Below are positions 33,401-48,400 of a stretch of DNA of 64,000 nucleotides, piece after piece. Each line of letters starts with the position of its first letter. Position 1 is the first letter of the stretch. The position numbers and the translations under genes were made by a program. Origin of the DNA: Chrysemys picta bellii (lineage: Eukaryota > Chordata > Testudines > Emydidae); assembly GCF_011386835.1 (NCBI RefSeq), contig NC_088794.1:69822434-69886433 (forward strand). The letters run 5' to 3'. Below the pieces are notes generated by a model. That model saw nothing but the letters and a program-made list of their open reading frames with translations, was not told where the DNA came from and searched no databases.

Positions 33401-36400
33401 TAACAGTCCAGTGACTGGAGAACTCACCCTGGTTATCAGAGACCTGGGTTCAAATCCCCACTCTGCCTGATTCACAGCAGGGACTTGAACCCAGGTCTCC
33501 CATCTCCCAGGTGAGTGACTTGCTCAATGAGCTATGGAGTATTCCGGGCCAGGGCTCTCTCAATCTCTCCTGCTGAAACTATTCCATATTGTGTAAAACA
33601 CTTAAATAGTCGTTGGGGTAGGGATTGGAGCCCAGGTCTTTCAGGAGAATGCGCTAATTGCTACGCTATAGTTATTCTCTCTGGTTCAGTGGGTCAGATG
33701 CTCTAACCACTGGGCATAAGGGAGCTGCCACCATCACCATAATTTTTTGGCAAGAAAGAGCTGAGCTGGCTTAGGCGCCTAACTCCAGGAGAGGGTTCAC
33801 AGCTGTGAATCCCAAGTGGCGATAAGCATCTCCCTCCAGCACCTAACTCCCTTTGAGGAGCACAACTTAGGCCACATCCCTCTCCTCTGTATTTCTTATA
33901 GTGTAGTTTAGGCATTTCCCCTCTCAGCTTGCTGGCTTCTGAATCCCATTCTTAACTACCTAACTCGCCCCTTCCACTGTATAGGGAGCCTCAGCAGCTA
34001 ATGTAGGGCTGTGGATTCTACTGGGTGGCAAGGTGCCTAAATGTTAGGTGTTGCAATGCTGACCCTAAGTCCCCTTTAAGGAGCTAGCTCTAGATCCTCA
34101 GATATACCTGGACTCCATTTGGTGTCCCCAACGAGGAGGGGTAGGGGCCCTAGGTAGCTTTCTATTATCTTTTCATCTTTCTGATCCTGGGAACAGTCAA
34201 GGGCTAGTTCAGTCCCTAGTGCCAGTTTAGAGCAGCTACAGGGCATTCATTCCAAGCACCTTCCCACATCTAGAAAACTTCTATTATCAAGAGGATGGAG
34301 GCGTTAGTGAGGATCTGGCCAACTGTATTTATTATCTATACTCCTCCTAAAGTCCGGAGGAATGCATACCTCTTCGTTTCTCCAGCGACTAAACATGTAT
34401 GTATATGTGCCAGGGTATCCCACAAATTTCCCTTTGAAGAAAGCCACATAGAAGCAGGATGAGTAGTAGTTGACAAACTGGAACAGGAACATTTTCATAG
34501 TGAGTCTGTTCTCATACTCCAGGTGAGTTCTTGGGATCTCTGGGAAACCAAAATAAACAGTTTTAAATTGCCTTTACTCCATTTCAAACATGCAGATTCA
34601 TAAATGTTTGTCACCCTCAGCAGTCTAACATCTCAAGAAAACAAATTATGGTCAGCAGCTGGCATTCCTGTTGTCAGACAGTATATCCTCTATGCACAGC
34701 ACAGCTCTTTGAGCAGGGAGGGGCACTGGACTCATTCTAGAAATGCTAATCGGATCAGATTTCCCCCCTTTCACATACCAGCTAGTGTCACCAGTTCCAC
34801 CTTGGAATCTTTCATCACATAATTCCTCAGAGTATTCCAAAACTGCTGGTTGTGCCCTCGCAGGGTGAGAAAGTTTCCATTTTGGCAGTAAAATAGAAAC
34901 CTAGCATAGATGGAGAAGATCTCCTGTGTTCTGAAAGAGAATCACTTGCTGCAGTTTTATAGGGCTGGATCTTCAAAAGTACTGTGCTCTCATAACTGTA
35001 AGTGAAGCCAGTGGGAGCTGTAGGTACTCAGCACCTCTCAAAGAAAGGCCAAAGGTGGGTGAGAGAGCAAGGAGGCTTCCTACTTGTCAGGAAGATAGTT
35101 GAAGCAAAGAGGTAACATGCTGGTGTGATCACCATAAGGGTGCTACTAAGGACTCTGCTCCATCTTTTCCATCATGTTTGCTTTTCTCAGGAGCAGAAAG
35201 CACTAATCCCACAACTGGTAAAATAAACTGTAAAATATCATTAGCTAAATAGCCATTCTGAGCAGGAGGGGAGAGAAAAATAAACCACAAGAACTCAGGC
35301 TGGCCAGCAGTGGGCCGAATCTCCCTGCAGACACACTGGACTAAGCTGGCTTCAGGAAAGGGCTACTTTACTCTTCCCTGCATGAATGTTGGTGAGTTTG
35401 GCCTGACAAATAATTTCTGGAGCCCATAAAGGGCTTTCATGTAATTGGACAGTCAAAAACAGGGGAGTCAAAATAGGGAAATATTTGGGAACTCTGGTCT
35501 TAGAACTACTGAAGTGACACACTTTGCATCTGGGTTCAAATTCTGCCCTCAAACATTGACACCACTGGTAATTAAATCTGTGCATCTCAGAGCAAAATTT
35601 GGCCTAATTGTTACATATAATTCAGGAATGAAGGTGGTAAATCACATTCTTGACAGATATAGTCAATGTTTCATACTCCTTTCTTCCACTAAAGCTTCAA
35701 AAGTCCCAGAAAAGTGCAGATTCTCTTCTCAACATTAGAGGGCAGTAGTCACACAAAAGTGAAGAAGTCGATGATCTTTTCTGATTTTAGCTGATCATCA
35801 CAAAACAGTGTGAGCTAATTTACAGAGGTCAATGGTATTTCACAGACAAGGAATTAGTCCTTCACATTAATGTGCAGACATAAAAAAAATGATTGTTTGA
35901 GCTTTCATGCACATATTAGTGGGATTTAGCAGGATTCAATTTGAAGATGAAAAAACAAATTAAATAGGAATCAATTTCTCTTCTATGCAAATGATTATCT
36001 TAATAGTTTATTTGCGCCTATTATCCCATTCTTGGACAGAGAGGGGAATAAAAGTTAAGAGCCAGACAATCAAATTTAGCCCAGAGAAGTAAGCAATACA
36101 GAACTACAGTTCTAGATGTGGTTTTCTTGTCCCAGTTCTGCTCACACTGAAGCCCATGGCAGAACTCCCACTGTGATTTCATTACGAATAGGGAGTAGGT
36201 AAGCTCCGAGTATACAAAGACAAGCAGCTGCAAAGTGAGCTGAACTCTCACAGTGCACAGTCCAGCCCACAGTGTTACTGACATGCTCCAAGACAGACCC
36301 CTTCCTATCCTTAAATCTAGAAGTATGATGCCAGGATTAAGACTATCTGAATACTTGAGTATTAGGGCACGTCTTCGCTACCCACCGATCGATCTATCGG

Positions 36401-39400
36401 GGATCACTCTGCCGTCGACACTGGAACTCCCACCGCAGCGAGAGGTGGAAGCGGAGTCGACGGGGGAGTTGCAGCGGTCGACTCGCCACCATCCTCACAG
36501 CCAGGTAAGTCGACCTAAAATACGCAACTTGAAGTTGCGTATCATAGGTCGACCTCCTCTCCGTAGTGTAGACCTAGCATTAGTTTCACAAACTAACATG
36601 TTAGTGGACAGTACTTTTTTAGTTAGTTTGTTTGTTAAAACTGAACATTTGGCAACATACTCATTCTCTGTGTAATGCAAAGCAACTTCGAGGGGCTGAA
36701 AAATAAGAAGAAGCCGGATCGCTCCCTCCCAGGAAAAACACACAAAAAGGGTCCTGGGGGAGGAAATTTCTACAAGGACCTCATTATGCAAATAACCATA
36801 CACACTCCCATGTCAGCAATGGGCCTCCAGCAACATCCTCCAGTTCCTGGGCAGCTTGGCTCTATTGGAGATGCACTATCAGGGACCCCCACCTGGTCAC
36901 AGACATGAGGAAAAAGATGACACAGTCCTAAATCCACCTGCTCCTGCCCTCAGTCTCCACTCCCTTCCCTGTATGAATGCTGGATCTGCAGGCTCCAGTA
37001 CTGTGGAAGCTTTCCCCACCCTGCTCCTTTTCCATAAGGGAGATCCAGGTGTACAAATCTGGGTGAGACAATTGTACCCAATACAATTAAGTTAAGAAGC
37101 ATGCTTATTTAACTGGTATAATTGTCCTACTTGATGTAGAAAAGAGTGCTCCATTTTTAGAATCACAGTTAATTCATATTCAGGACTTCTAAAGTAAATT
37201 CTGCTAAACCAAGATGGCTTGATCTTGCTTTGAAGAGTTTAATATTACACACAATTATAATTTTATTTAGATTTCAGAACACGATTACCTTGGTGCCAGG
37301 ATAATTCCAGCATGTGCAGACATTATACAAAAAGATACACACATAACAAGACAAAGCCACTTATGACAATAGCTATTCAGATACAGTAACTCCGCACTTA
37401 ACATTGTAGTTATGGTCCTGAAAAATGCAACTTTAAGTGAAACAATGTTAAACGAATCCAATTGTCCATAAGATTTAATGTAAATGCGGGGGGTTAGGTT
37501 CCAAGGAAATTTGTTTGGGGCAGACAAAAGGCATTATACTGTATACTGTACAGTACTGTGGTTGGGAAGTGCCCCTGGCTTACCCCCCACAGGCACAGAC
37601 CGCTGCAGGCAAGGACGCTAGGAAGTACCTTTGCAGCAGCAGCGGCAGCTTCCCCGGAGAACAGGCTCAGATTTTGCCAGGAATGCTCCAGGCCTGCCTC
37701 TTCCCACCCCCACTCCACCTCCTCTCCGGAGCACGCCACATCCCTCCCCCACCCCAAAGTCTAGCACTTTCTGGGATGGAGGGGGAGAAGTGGAGACGCA
37801 GCGCTTCCCTGCTCCTGCCCCTCCCAGAAAGTCCTAAGCACGAAGTGCTGGGAGGGAGGGGGAGGAGCAGGGAAGCCCTGCGTCTCCACTCCTCCCCCTC
37901 CCTCCCAGAAAATCCTAAGTGCTGCTAAACAGCTGTTTGGTGGTGCTTAGAGAGACACAGCACTTTCCCGCTACTGCCCCTCCCTCCCAGAAAGTCCTAA
38001 GCACCGCTAAACAGCTGTTTGGCAGTGGGGGAAGCGCTGGGAGGGAGGGGGAGGAGGCGGAGAAGCGGAACTTGTGCAATGCTCCCTTATAAAGTCACTG
38101 TTCTTCCACAGAATCTTACAAGCAGGCAGCCAAATGACATTATAAGGGAGCACTGCACAACTTTAAACGAGCATGTTCCTTAATTGAGCAGGGACGTAAC
38201 ATTGAAACAATGTTAAATGGGACAACGTTAAATGAGGAGTTACTGTACAAGGAGAGTAAGTGAAATTGTTAAACTTTGTCCAGCATAGCCATAGTAACAA
38301 GACAAAGACTCACCACAAACCTATAGGGCTTGGGCACAATGGGAATTGTGCATGAGCAAGGAAAGCAGTATCAGACCCCTCTAGATAGATTCTACTTTTA
38401 GTGACTCCATTGTAGAGCAGAATGTCTCCCTGGCAATTCTGTCCTCTTGTAAGTTGCTTACCCATATCAGTGATCCAGACAGCTATTTTCTCATATAAGA
38501 AATTCAGTATCATGATGATGACAAAGTTCAGGCATGATGCAGTGACTGAAGTTGCCAGCTGTGGGGTCAGTAATCCACTGATGGGTTGCAGAGTTTGTGT
38601 ATTCTCCATGATGCTGGCAAAGGCAGCATAGACTGCAAGACGGTACACTATCACAGCTATCATACTCGCTATGATCAGAGAGATCTAAGGAAAGGACAGA
38701 GATGTAGAGTAAATTTACATTACAACACAGTTGCACGCATGCACTTTAAGAATGGAAATTCATAGGGTCATGCTTTAGCTTTTTTTTTTTTCTTCTTTTC
38801 TTTCGTTCTTTTGGCTATGAGTTCAGGAGCACTGAAATGCAAAGTACACAGATGAAATACCCTGTTATATTAGTTACATAATCCACCAAAAGTATTTTAT
38901 CAGCATAGAAGTTTGACAGTTTAATAATTCTATTCAAAATACATGTGTGGGAAGACATTGGACTATAGACTTAGAATTGGAAAACACCTGTTAAATTATT
39001 TGTTCTGTGTCTGTACAGCATCTAGCACAATAAGGTTCTGCTCCATGACTAGGGCTCCAATGTGCACGGTAGTACAAATAATTTATAATAATTATAATAG
39101 TACTGGGTAGTCCATCTCCCTGCAAACTCACTATCTGTTTATATATCTATCAAACTGACACAACATTTGATCTTAGCAAAAAAAATTTCCCCTTTTATTT
39201 TTAAACATGATAATCCATGCAGTTTTCTGAATTAGATTTTTTCAATGATAATTGGGTTACACTAAAGTGTGAGCCCAGGTAAAATTTGGCCCTAACCTAG
39301 CAAAACTCACCAAATCTTTAGTTACTGATAGATCTTCAAGATCTTTATCTTCTCTATATAAATTAAAGTGTACTTTGCATGACAGCAAGAAACATGCAGG

Positions 39401-42400
39401 ATAGTATTAATTGGGAGATCTAAAACAAACACTGTAATACAAGTTAACGTGATAGTGAAGATCAGCGATTGTAATACATGTTAAAGTGATGATTCAAAAA
39501 GATGCTCACCCAGAACAACACTGTAGTTCCTGAGATGCAGAACCGTACAGCCTGGCTAGTTAGAGGCAAATAAGGCTCCATCTCCTGCAACAGTCAAGCA
39601 AGCACAGCACAGTTCACAATCCACATACATATTTGGACCCCAAGCAGCACACAATGCCTGGAACAGCTGTGTGAAAGCAAACATCCTATGAAAATCATTT
39701 TAACCCCTTTCATTCTGAAGAATGTATGTTGCATGGTTTGTATGTGGTAGCAAAGAAATCAGAAGTGAAGAGGCCAATAAACAGTATCAATAATAAAGCC
39801 AATAACCAGGAAGAATAGGTTAAACAAAATCAGTCACAGTGCCTGAAGGACGATTGTGTTTGCTTTCTCCAATTAACAGTATTTGATTTCGAGAACAAGA
39901 GAGAATTACTGCTATAGTTCCAGGTCAGTTGTAATACAGCTCTGGCTTCAAAATTTCATTACTGTTTTCAGTGTTTTTCACATCAAGGTTTCTTACAATA
40001 AATGTTTACTTAGATGTACTAAGTTGTTCCACACAGCCACAAAGCATTTTACTCCACTTCTTCAAATCCTTTTTTTCAGTTGAAGAAATGGTTAAGTTTA
40101 TTAGTTGCCAAACTATCATGCAGCTATATCTTACCCAAAAGATTATTCCCATATAGCACAAGAACAGTTTCCCATTTTCATGTAAAGTCCTCTTTTTAGC
40201 AACCATTTCTAACTCCTAAAATATCAGATCAGATGGATTAACAAGGGCTAATACCAAGGGCAGAGAAATTAGTACAGCACATATAATCTGATAATTTTGT
40301 TACTTAGGCCTCGTCTACACTGAAAAAGTTACACAGGTCAAGGGTGAAAAAAACACAGCTACATTGATCAAGGGTGTGAAAAAAACACAGCCCTGACTGA
40401 CATCACTATGCCAACAAAATCCCCAGTGTAGACACAGGTCTGTCGATGGAAGACAGCTTCCGCAGACATAGATAATTTCATTCAGGGAAGTGGAGTTCCT
40501 ACACTTACAGAAAGAAACATTCTGTGGTATAGGCTGCATCTACACTACAAAGCTATCCTGCTGGTACAGAAATCATATGGTTAGAAGAAGGGTCATCTAG
40601 TCATCTAGTCTCCATAGTGTGGAACTCTCTAGGACAGAAGTGGGCGAACGTTTTGGCCCAAGGGCCACATCTGGATATGAAAATCGTATGGCGGGCCATG
40701 AATGCTCACAAAATTGGGGGTTGCGGTGTGGGGGCTCCAACTGGGGGTGCGGGCTCTGTGGTAGGACTGGGGATGAAGGGTCGGGGGTGCAGGAGGGTGC
40801 TCCAGGCTGCGACCAAGGGGTTCGGAGGGCGGGAGGGGGATCAGGGCTGGGGGTTGGAGGGTGGGAGGGGGTCGGGTGTGCAGGCTCCAGAGGGCTCTTA
40901 TCTCAAGCAGCTCCCGGAAGCAGTGGCATGTCCCCCCTCTGGTACCTACCCAGAGCGTGGCCAGGTGGCTCTGTGTGCTGCCCTGTCCACAGGTGCAGCC
41001 CCTGCAGCTCCCATTGGCCATGGTTCTGGGCCAATGGGAGCTGCGGGGACAGCGTTTGGGGCGGAGGCAACGTGCGGAGCTCCCTGGCTTCCTCTATGCG
41101 TAGGAACCGGAGGGGGGACATGCCGCTGCTTCCGGGAGCCATGTGGAGCCACGGCAGCCGTGGAGCAGGGCAAGCCCTGGACCCCGGTTCCCGGTGGGAG
41201 CTCGAGGGCAGGATTAAAATGTCTGAAGGGCCGGATGTGGCCCCCGGGCCATAGTCTGCCCACCCCTGCTTTAGGACAAGCGCTGTTTTCTCATTATGTC
41301 TGTGTACAATGCCTTCCACAATGGGGCTCTGATCCCTGAGTGGGGTCTCTAGGGACTACCACAATACAAATATTAGTACTGCTACTACTACTACTAATAC
41401 CATATAACTACTGAGTCAAAGTAGATGCCTGTTTTGAAATAAGGTGATATTGTACCTCAGGCATTTTCTTGAAACTACCTTATTTCTGTTACACAAAACC
41501 ACCAATACTGGACAGAATACTGCTCTCAGTTACCCTGGTGTAATGCAGAGTAATTTTACTGGATTCAGTGAACGTATCTCAGTGTAACTGGGAAAAGCAT
41601 TTTCTTTTGCATCAATCACATAGTATTAATCATTTTATGTGAGGGCTGTTCATAACTGAGACAAATGACAACATTCTTTAGCCAGCTGAAGACCAATTTG
41701 TCCACAAGACACAATTTGAATTTGAAGTGTATAGTGCTGTACTTTTATGGGTGAGAGATTTGACTGTCTAAAATGTACTTAAACTTTTATCAATGAATAA
41801 TTCTGAGCACTCTTGATTGGCATAAGTTATATTCAGTGATAGTATACAATAAAAGTCTTCCTCCTTAATGGAATTATAAAAACAACTGAAGTTAATGTGA
41901 TATGTATACAAATATTCGAGGATTTATTTAGGCCCATAATATGCAGTTCAAGCAAGTATTTCTGATAAGGGATTCACAATTTAATTTTAGGAACGACTGT
42001 CTCAGAACTATTTTAGGCTATCTGACACATAATTAGTTTACTACTTAAGAACTGATGCTGTACAGAGACCAAGCCTTAAAATTTCTGGGCCAAATTCTTC
42101 TTCATTTGCACATATACTGAAGCCAGTGAAAGAAGAATTTGACCTGTTAAGAACTAGTTCAGTATTTTCACCATCGACTACTGTGATGCTAACTCAGCAG
42201 AAATAGCAAACAAGGTGAAGATTATTTTCTCGCAAGGGGTAATTTCTGTATCAGTGTATCCAGTGAGGGGCAAAGACCTTGAATCTTTGCAAGTAGTGAT
42301 GAGAAATTGGTTTTACAATTGAAGCAAAGCTAGCCTCAGTGCTCTCTAAATTCAGTGAACTGTATCTATATTACCTTTTCAATTTACAAAATTAATCTGT

Positions 42401-45400
42401 TTGAAACCAATGTCCCTTCACACTTTCAGTATCACACATTAGATAATGAAAGGAAATGAAGCTACAGTGTGGCTAACCTGTATAATTTTCTATGGCTGAG
42501 CATTGACAGGAATTGCTACAAAAGCCTCTGAAAATCTGCAAAGATAACACATGCTCTTTGTCATAAAGAAAAGGATCAGAAGGTAATTGAGGTTTTAAAG
42601 GCAAATGTCAATACATGCTCAAAGAAAAAAACCCAGCTATGCATTGATTTCTTATTCTGTCTTATAACTCCATGCTCGATTTTCAGGTTTGAGACAAGAA
42701 AATACATTGATAGCCAACTCCGGATTTCTTGTACAAAGACAAAATAAACAATTTTGCACAGGGGTCTACCATGCTTTTGGGGGTGATGGAATCCTTTCTG
42801 AGTCTAGCGGCACCAGCAAATCTGCTCCAGATATGCTGCAACTATAGCTTATATGTAACTGTATAAGCATCTCTGTTTGCTTCACCCTCCATGACCCAAC
42901 ACTGGGATTTTAGGCCAGTAGATGTACACAATCACTGTCCACTAGTCATGCCCTTACTTCCTGGTCCAAAACCCACTATGCTTTGCCATGGATGGTGAGG
43001 CTGCAGCACACTGCTCTGCAAGACACAAGAGTTATGTGACTTTCCCATAGCCTTTCCTCCTTACATAGTAGAATCACAGTGGTTCTGCTGCTTTGTGGGT
43101 ACTGTGGAGCTATACAAGAAGGGAAAGTATTTAGCCCTAAGCATAGACAGGGACACAGGTCAACATATATTATTAAACAGGCAGATGTTCCTTTCCAATT
43201 AGTTTGATCCAGTAGTCAAAAACAGTTACTTGCCTGAAATGTTCTTTTGATCAATCTAAAAACAAACCTCCACAGAGCTACACCTATGGCCTCGTGCTCA
43301 AGCAGTCATGCTTTGTGATCTTCAGAGATATCTATCTCACTGTTGGAGTGCATATCACACTGAGGCATAAAAATGACAATGGTGCCCTAGCATAAGTAGA
43401 AAAACTCTCAGTGAGAAAAAAAATCAATGTATATTTCTCCTAAAAAGTAAGGAGGCTTGAAGGGAAGGGCCATGTTGTTCATATAACAGCATGTTGTTTT
43501 AACAGCCATGGCTAAATTGAAATGTTTCCTCTGAAAAATGTGTTACTTTCATGTATCTATTTGCATGACTGGTGAAAAGGAACTACTTAAAACATAGTTC
43601 CAGGGACAAAGAGTGTGACTGAAACAGTCCATTTTAAGGTGACGGGGGCTATTTCAGAATACAAGAAATCTCAATCATATATTCTAGAAACCTGGAAATT
43701 AACACCTGCTTAAAAATTGATAATGGAAAAACTAACAAGCACATAATATCTAACTGCATCCCAAATTAAACTTCAGACTCCACAAGGTTTACTTCCCCAG
43801 CACTTAACACAAGCAAGTTTAGCCATCAGAGGACAAACACAACACCTAGCCACCTTTTCTGCATCTTTTTTGTGTGAGGAGTTATTTGTCTTGCATTCCG
43901 TTCTGCAATGTGTTTTCTTTCATTAGGAAAAATTATAGGTTTGTTTCAACTGGAAACAGAGAGGAGGGATACTTCAGTTTGTGCTATATCATCATTTCTG
44001 TATTCAGCATTCCTTTAAGTAAACAAAAATGTCTACTGCACGGAAACCCAAAAGCCAGTATGACTTTTGCTATCTCTGTGCAGCAGACTTTTCCTCTTCT
44101 ATACCTAGTACTTTCCATTGCTTTGCCGCATTCCTTATCATGCAGACAGCAAACATCTGTTGATTGGTCATTTCTCCTTAGCTACATTGTGTGTGCATGT
44201 CTATCTGTCTATCTAACTGTCATATTACATTCATGTAAAGAGTGAAAACTTGACTACTTACCATGCAGCTACCTGCTGCAAGAAAATAATAAGTTACAAG
44301 TTATGGGGCCAGATTCTGCCATAGTTTAAACCTGATGTGTTTCTATTGTGTTCACTGAGGTTGCACGGGGTCTGGGCTGACTGAATTTAGTCCTATAAAG
44401 TTCTATATGCCAAACTTTCTACTCCCAGATATAGGGCTTGTTGAAAAAATTTCATGTACAATCATTCTGATGAAAAACAAGGAAAATAATTTCACCAAGT
44501 GTTTGCAACATCTTTTTGACGCTCTCTATAGATCTTGGTTCTTCTATAACCATCATCACCATAATGTCTGAGTGCTTATCCATTTTTCAACCAGCTGTCA
44601 GACACCACAGTAAATGAGAGAAAATTTCACTGACTTGAGTGGATTTACTCCAGATTGTTCCTGGTATAACAGACAGCAGAATGTGCCTCATTGCTTCGTG
44701 TAGCACAGTACCTGAAAGTCTGATTTGTCCTCATACAAGTGGTTCACTGCCACCATAGTGTCACAGATCTTTACTCAGCAATTAGATGCTAACTAGTTCC
44801 TAAGATAGAACCATCACATTACAGAAAAGTTAGTATGGAATTTTAGCATAAAGTTTTGTTCATTTTGGTGTCCACTCAACCGACATCTTCTCACACTGAG
44901 CATTTTTTTTTTTAATTACCTGAGTCACTGGATTCTTTTTCTTGCGGGTACATTTGGCTTCATATTCTGGCCTCAGCTGGAGCTGTTGCTGTTCCTCTTC
45001 AAAATCAACCAAATCCCATTCGTATTTGAGTCTAGCTTGTCGCCGCTTCCAAAACTCCAAGAAAAGTGTTACTGTAAGTGAAAAGTGTCAAATAAACCAT
45101 GTTATGAAAAGTGAACTGACTGGTAGGTTCTAGATACCACCCAAATTAAACAACCCTTCTCTCCCATGTCTCACAATTGCTATTCTATTACTTCTTCTCT
45201 CAACGTGATTTGCCTGATGTTCATGCAGTATATCAGCCACAAAAGAAAGCTCACTGCTAAGAGCTGTAATATGAATTAGATATATTTATTGGTAAATTGA
45301 AGTGTAGATGTGAGTAGACAGTAGATGACAAAGTAGCAAGCCCTCATGGCCACACTAGATAAGACACACACATTTTATTACAGTGATTAGTTAAAACACA

Positions 45401-48400
45401 AGCAGGTATACAGAACTAACAAATAAGCTGGGATATTTCAACCTAGGCCGTTGGGTACAAGAATCTATTATGGAAACATCTTTACTATAGATAAGCAGAA
45501 CTGCTTTTCAGTAAAATGCTTTCCAAAGTTTTCCATGAAGCATCAGATGCTCTTTTGAGGGTTATTTTGATAAGATGGCATTTTGAAGAGACTGAGCTTT
45601 TGATGTTTCTCAGAAAGTCAAGGGAGAGCTTGACTTAAGAACTTTCTTTTTTGAAATAGCAGGGTGTAGAGGCATGTGTATATATTTATATAAAAATGAC
45701 GAGGGCATCTAAAAAGCTTCAAAAAGCCCTCTACAAACTGATCTAAAATGCTGCAAACCTCTGGTAACCTGAAATGTCTGCAGCTGAGTTGGTAAGAGTT
45801 TGTGGGTTGAACACACACAAGAAAGAGTTTATGTTGTGGTGCTCTATAAGTCTTGGTAGAGCATTCTGGAAATACAAACTTATTTATGCCATTCAAGGGA
45901 CAGTGTTTAAAAGTAAGAAAGATCTTGAAGAACCCAGGCTTACAAAATCTATTCATTCTGAAATTTCCTGAAAGATCCCAGTGCAAAAGATGGTGCCTAG
46001 ATGCTAAGATGATAAATAGACATATGATAGACAGACCTTTGTGGGATAATGGAAACTCTGTAATATGGTTATTTCTGGTGGGCTAAGACATTTGATACAT
46101 TCTTTCATGCTTTAGTCACCCAAACGGGAAAGAAGGTTCTTCATTAATTAAGGTAAAGAATAGGAAATAATAAGAAGCATGCTCTCACAGACAATTACAA
46201 AGATGCATATGAAATTTAACAAAAGAACAAGCATTAAAGTCAATAGAATTTTGTATCTAAAATGGATATGTTAAATGGTATGAATAAAACAATGACAAAT
46301 ACATGCTTACAGGAAGTCTCATCACAGAGAAGACAACTCAGTTAAATACATCTACCAGTGCCTTCTGCATCTTCAAAATACACTCGTCGTCTGACTTCCC
46401 TGGTGCAAAAGAGGGACAATGTACGGGTCCTGGTACTAAGGCTACCTATAACAATGCATTCTTTGAGCCTATGTACTACTTTCTGCTTGTGGCAGCCATC
46501 AATCAGAAGTAGAAGAAATTTGCTTCACAGGGTCAGAAAGAGAAACTTTATTGCAAGGATCAGGAGAAAGGAGAGAACACAGTCTGAATTGCTTACAACT
46601 GTATAAAACCTGTTGTCATGTAGGGAAGAAACTAGCAATGTGTTCACTACAAATTAGGTTGTTAAAAGAAAATAATAATTGTAACATTAGGAGTGACCTG
46701 CAGATAAACAATTCTGCAAAAACACAGTCTTTTAATTGCATTGCACCAGGTGTGTAGGTTGTTTAAAGTACTAGGTTATGTTTTCTGTAAAGAGCAATTC
46801 CTCCACAACTTTGAATTATTTTTATTCTTTGATGGGGTAAATATTTCTATATTTAAGGCAAAACAAAATGGCTTTCTCAATGTCCCTGAAAGGTTTAGTC
46901 AAGATCTCTCCATTGCTTCATTTAAACTTTGTTATCAAATGTACTCACCCCATATGCCCATGAAAATTGCAAAAAAAAGTGTTGCCACGTTATCAAACAA
47001 ATGGGAGTACTGTAACAGAAACACACAGGGACAGGACAATTCAGTGACAGAACAGTTTTAAATAAAGCAGAACATGACAAATAATTGCAGAGTTGGATAC
47101 AGACCTTTGAGGATTCACATGTGGTGTTTAGCTTCCAGTACTCACACTTCTCATCACAAAGAGGACACATGATGATCTCTCCTCCAATTGCAGGGGCACA
47201 GATTTCTGTGCTGAGGAGAAGAAGATGGTTTTACATTTTCTTCAGAAGCTCAATATGACATTTCTTTTGGAAAAAGATCAAAGCTTCACTCATTCAAACT
47301 TAAGGGTTTTTAGCTTTGCTAATGATGTGTCAAGGTTACATACACTGATATAACTGTAGCAGGGTCAGAGAAACCTCCAGGAACAACCCAGTTGTTCCTG
47401 GAGATGGAGTTGGTGATTCACTTGGTGCCATGCTTCTCTCTGTGTCAGTACTGAATCAGTACTTCAGCATTCTGTTCGGGAGGCACTGTGCTGGATGTAT
47501 AGTCTTTCAGATGAGATATAAGCAAAGGTTCTTTCTCATATGGTCACTAAAGATCTCATAGCACCTTTTTGTAATTTCAACTTGCTGCTTCTTTTTACTT
47601 CCTGTTCTATATTGTTGTGTAGTGTTGCTGTATGATGTTAAGAAGCTTCCATTTTTTAATCATAAGTAGCTGTATTGCAGGACTAGGTGAAGTGACCTGT
47701 GTGTATACTTTTTAATGACCATTTAAGTCTGAATGTGCATAGGGATCTTTCAGGAAGAATACAGGATATTATGAATATAACACAAGTTTCATACTGGCAT
47801 AATTCAGCAGAACAGGTCACAGAGGTACCCATTCCTGAATGTACTTTTTAGCTACACACATCAGAGACCAAAACAAACTTCGAATGTCCACTATATGTGA
47901 AGCCTGGTTCATCTCTGATGGGGGATGTTCTCTGTATTGCTCCTGGACATTTTTGGTAATTATTCACCATTGTTGGCCCTCTGAAGGAGGCAAATAGCTT
48001 TCTCTACATGATGGATTAAAACTGGAGGGTCTAAGGCAACAATGAACAGTGATACATAAACAATCTTAATGGGAGAGAAGCTTAAACGGGCAGAAACGGC
48101 AGTATCCTGAGGACCCTACCAGCCACAGCGTTGCCCGGATACGAGCAGAGAGAAAACCCTTTGCCAAATTAAAACAAAAATTTCAACTTCCAACTATATG
48201 TTAAATTTTACTGTACAGTGGACAGTTGTGCTCTATTTGTGCAACCCCATTTAAGCGACTGGCAGTTGTCTGGGTATAACAGAGCAGAATTTCCCCCTCT
48301 GCTTAAAAACATTTTATGTTTGCTGCTTTTCTATAATGAGCAAAACTACATTCTTTAGTTGTATTTATATTTTCAGAATAATTCCTACTTGTAATTTTTT

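Larger units (their letters stand above)
30791..34369 (-). other. ANO6 intron rich in repeats
   Basis: 3.6 kb that holds a foldback MITE (31081-31375), a long foldback (31545-32175), an LTR-like repeat (about 32440-33395) and a tRNA-module repeat (33402-34105). Confidence 0.5.
34540..38461 (-). other. ANO6 intron
   Basis: 3.9 kb. Contains a Harbinger-like MITE (36365-36579) and a Tigger-like element (37384-38245). Rest unremarkable. Confidence 0.5.
39585..44919 (-). other. largest internal ANO6 intron
   Basis: 5.3 kb. Carries a MITE (40305-40437), a hAT element (40635-41268) and a decayed GTGTAAC-type foldback around 41520-41600. The 41.6-44.9 kb part shows nothing I recognise. Confidence 0.45.

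Noticed and set aside
33402..33722. Functional tRNA genes
   Set aside because: The modules lack a closed acceptor stem and terminator runs and lie inside a dispersed repeat, so they are annotated as tRNA-like only.
37515..37928. 137-codon Pro-rich open frame
   Set aside because: Lies within the GC-rich interior of the Tigger-like element and reflects base composition.
40617..41339. 240- and 211-codon plus-strand open frames
   Set aside because: They cross the borders of a GC-rich hAT element and carry no conserved domain; a similar element at 62.6 kb does not keep the frames.
47350..47410. GTAGCAGGGT at 47356 as a third LTR start
   Set aside because: Only about ten bases match the LTR start and the following sequence differs.
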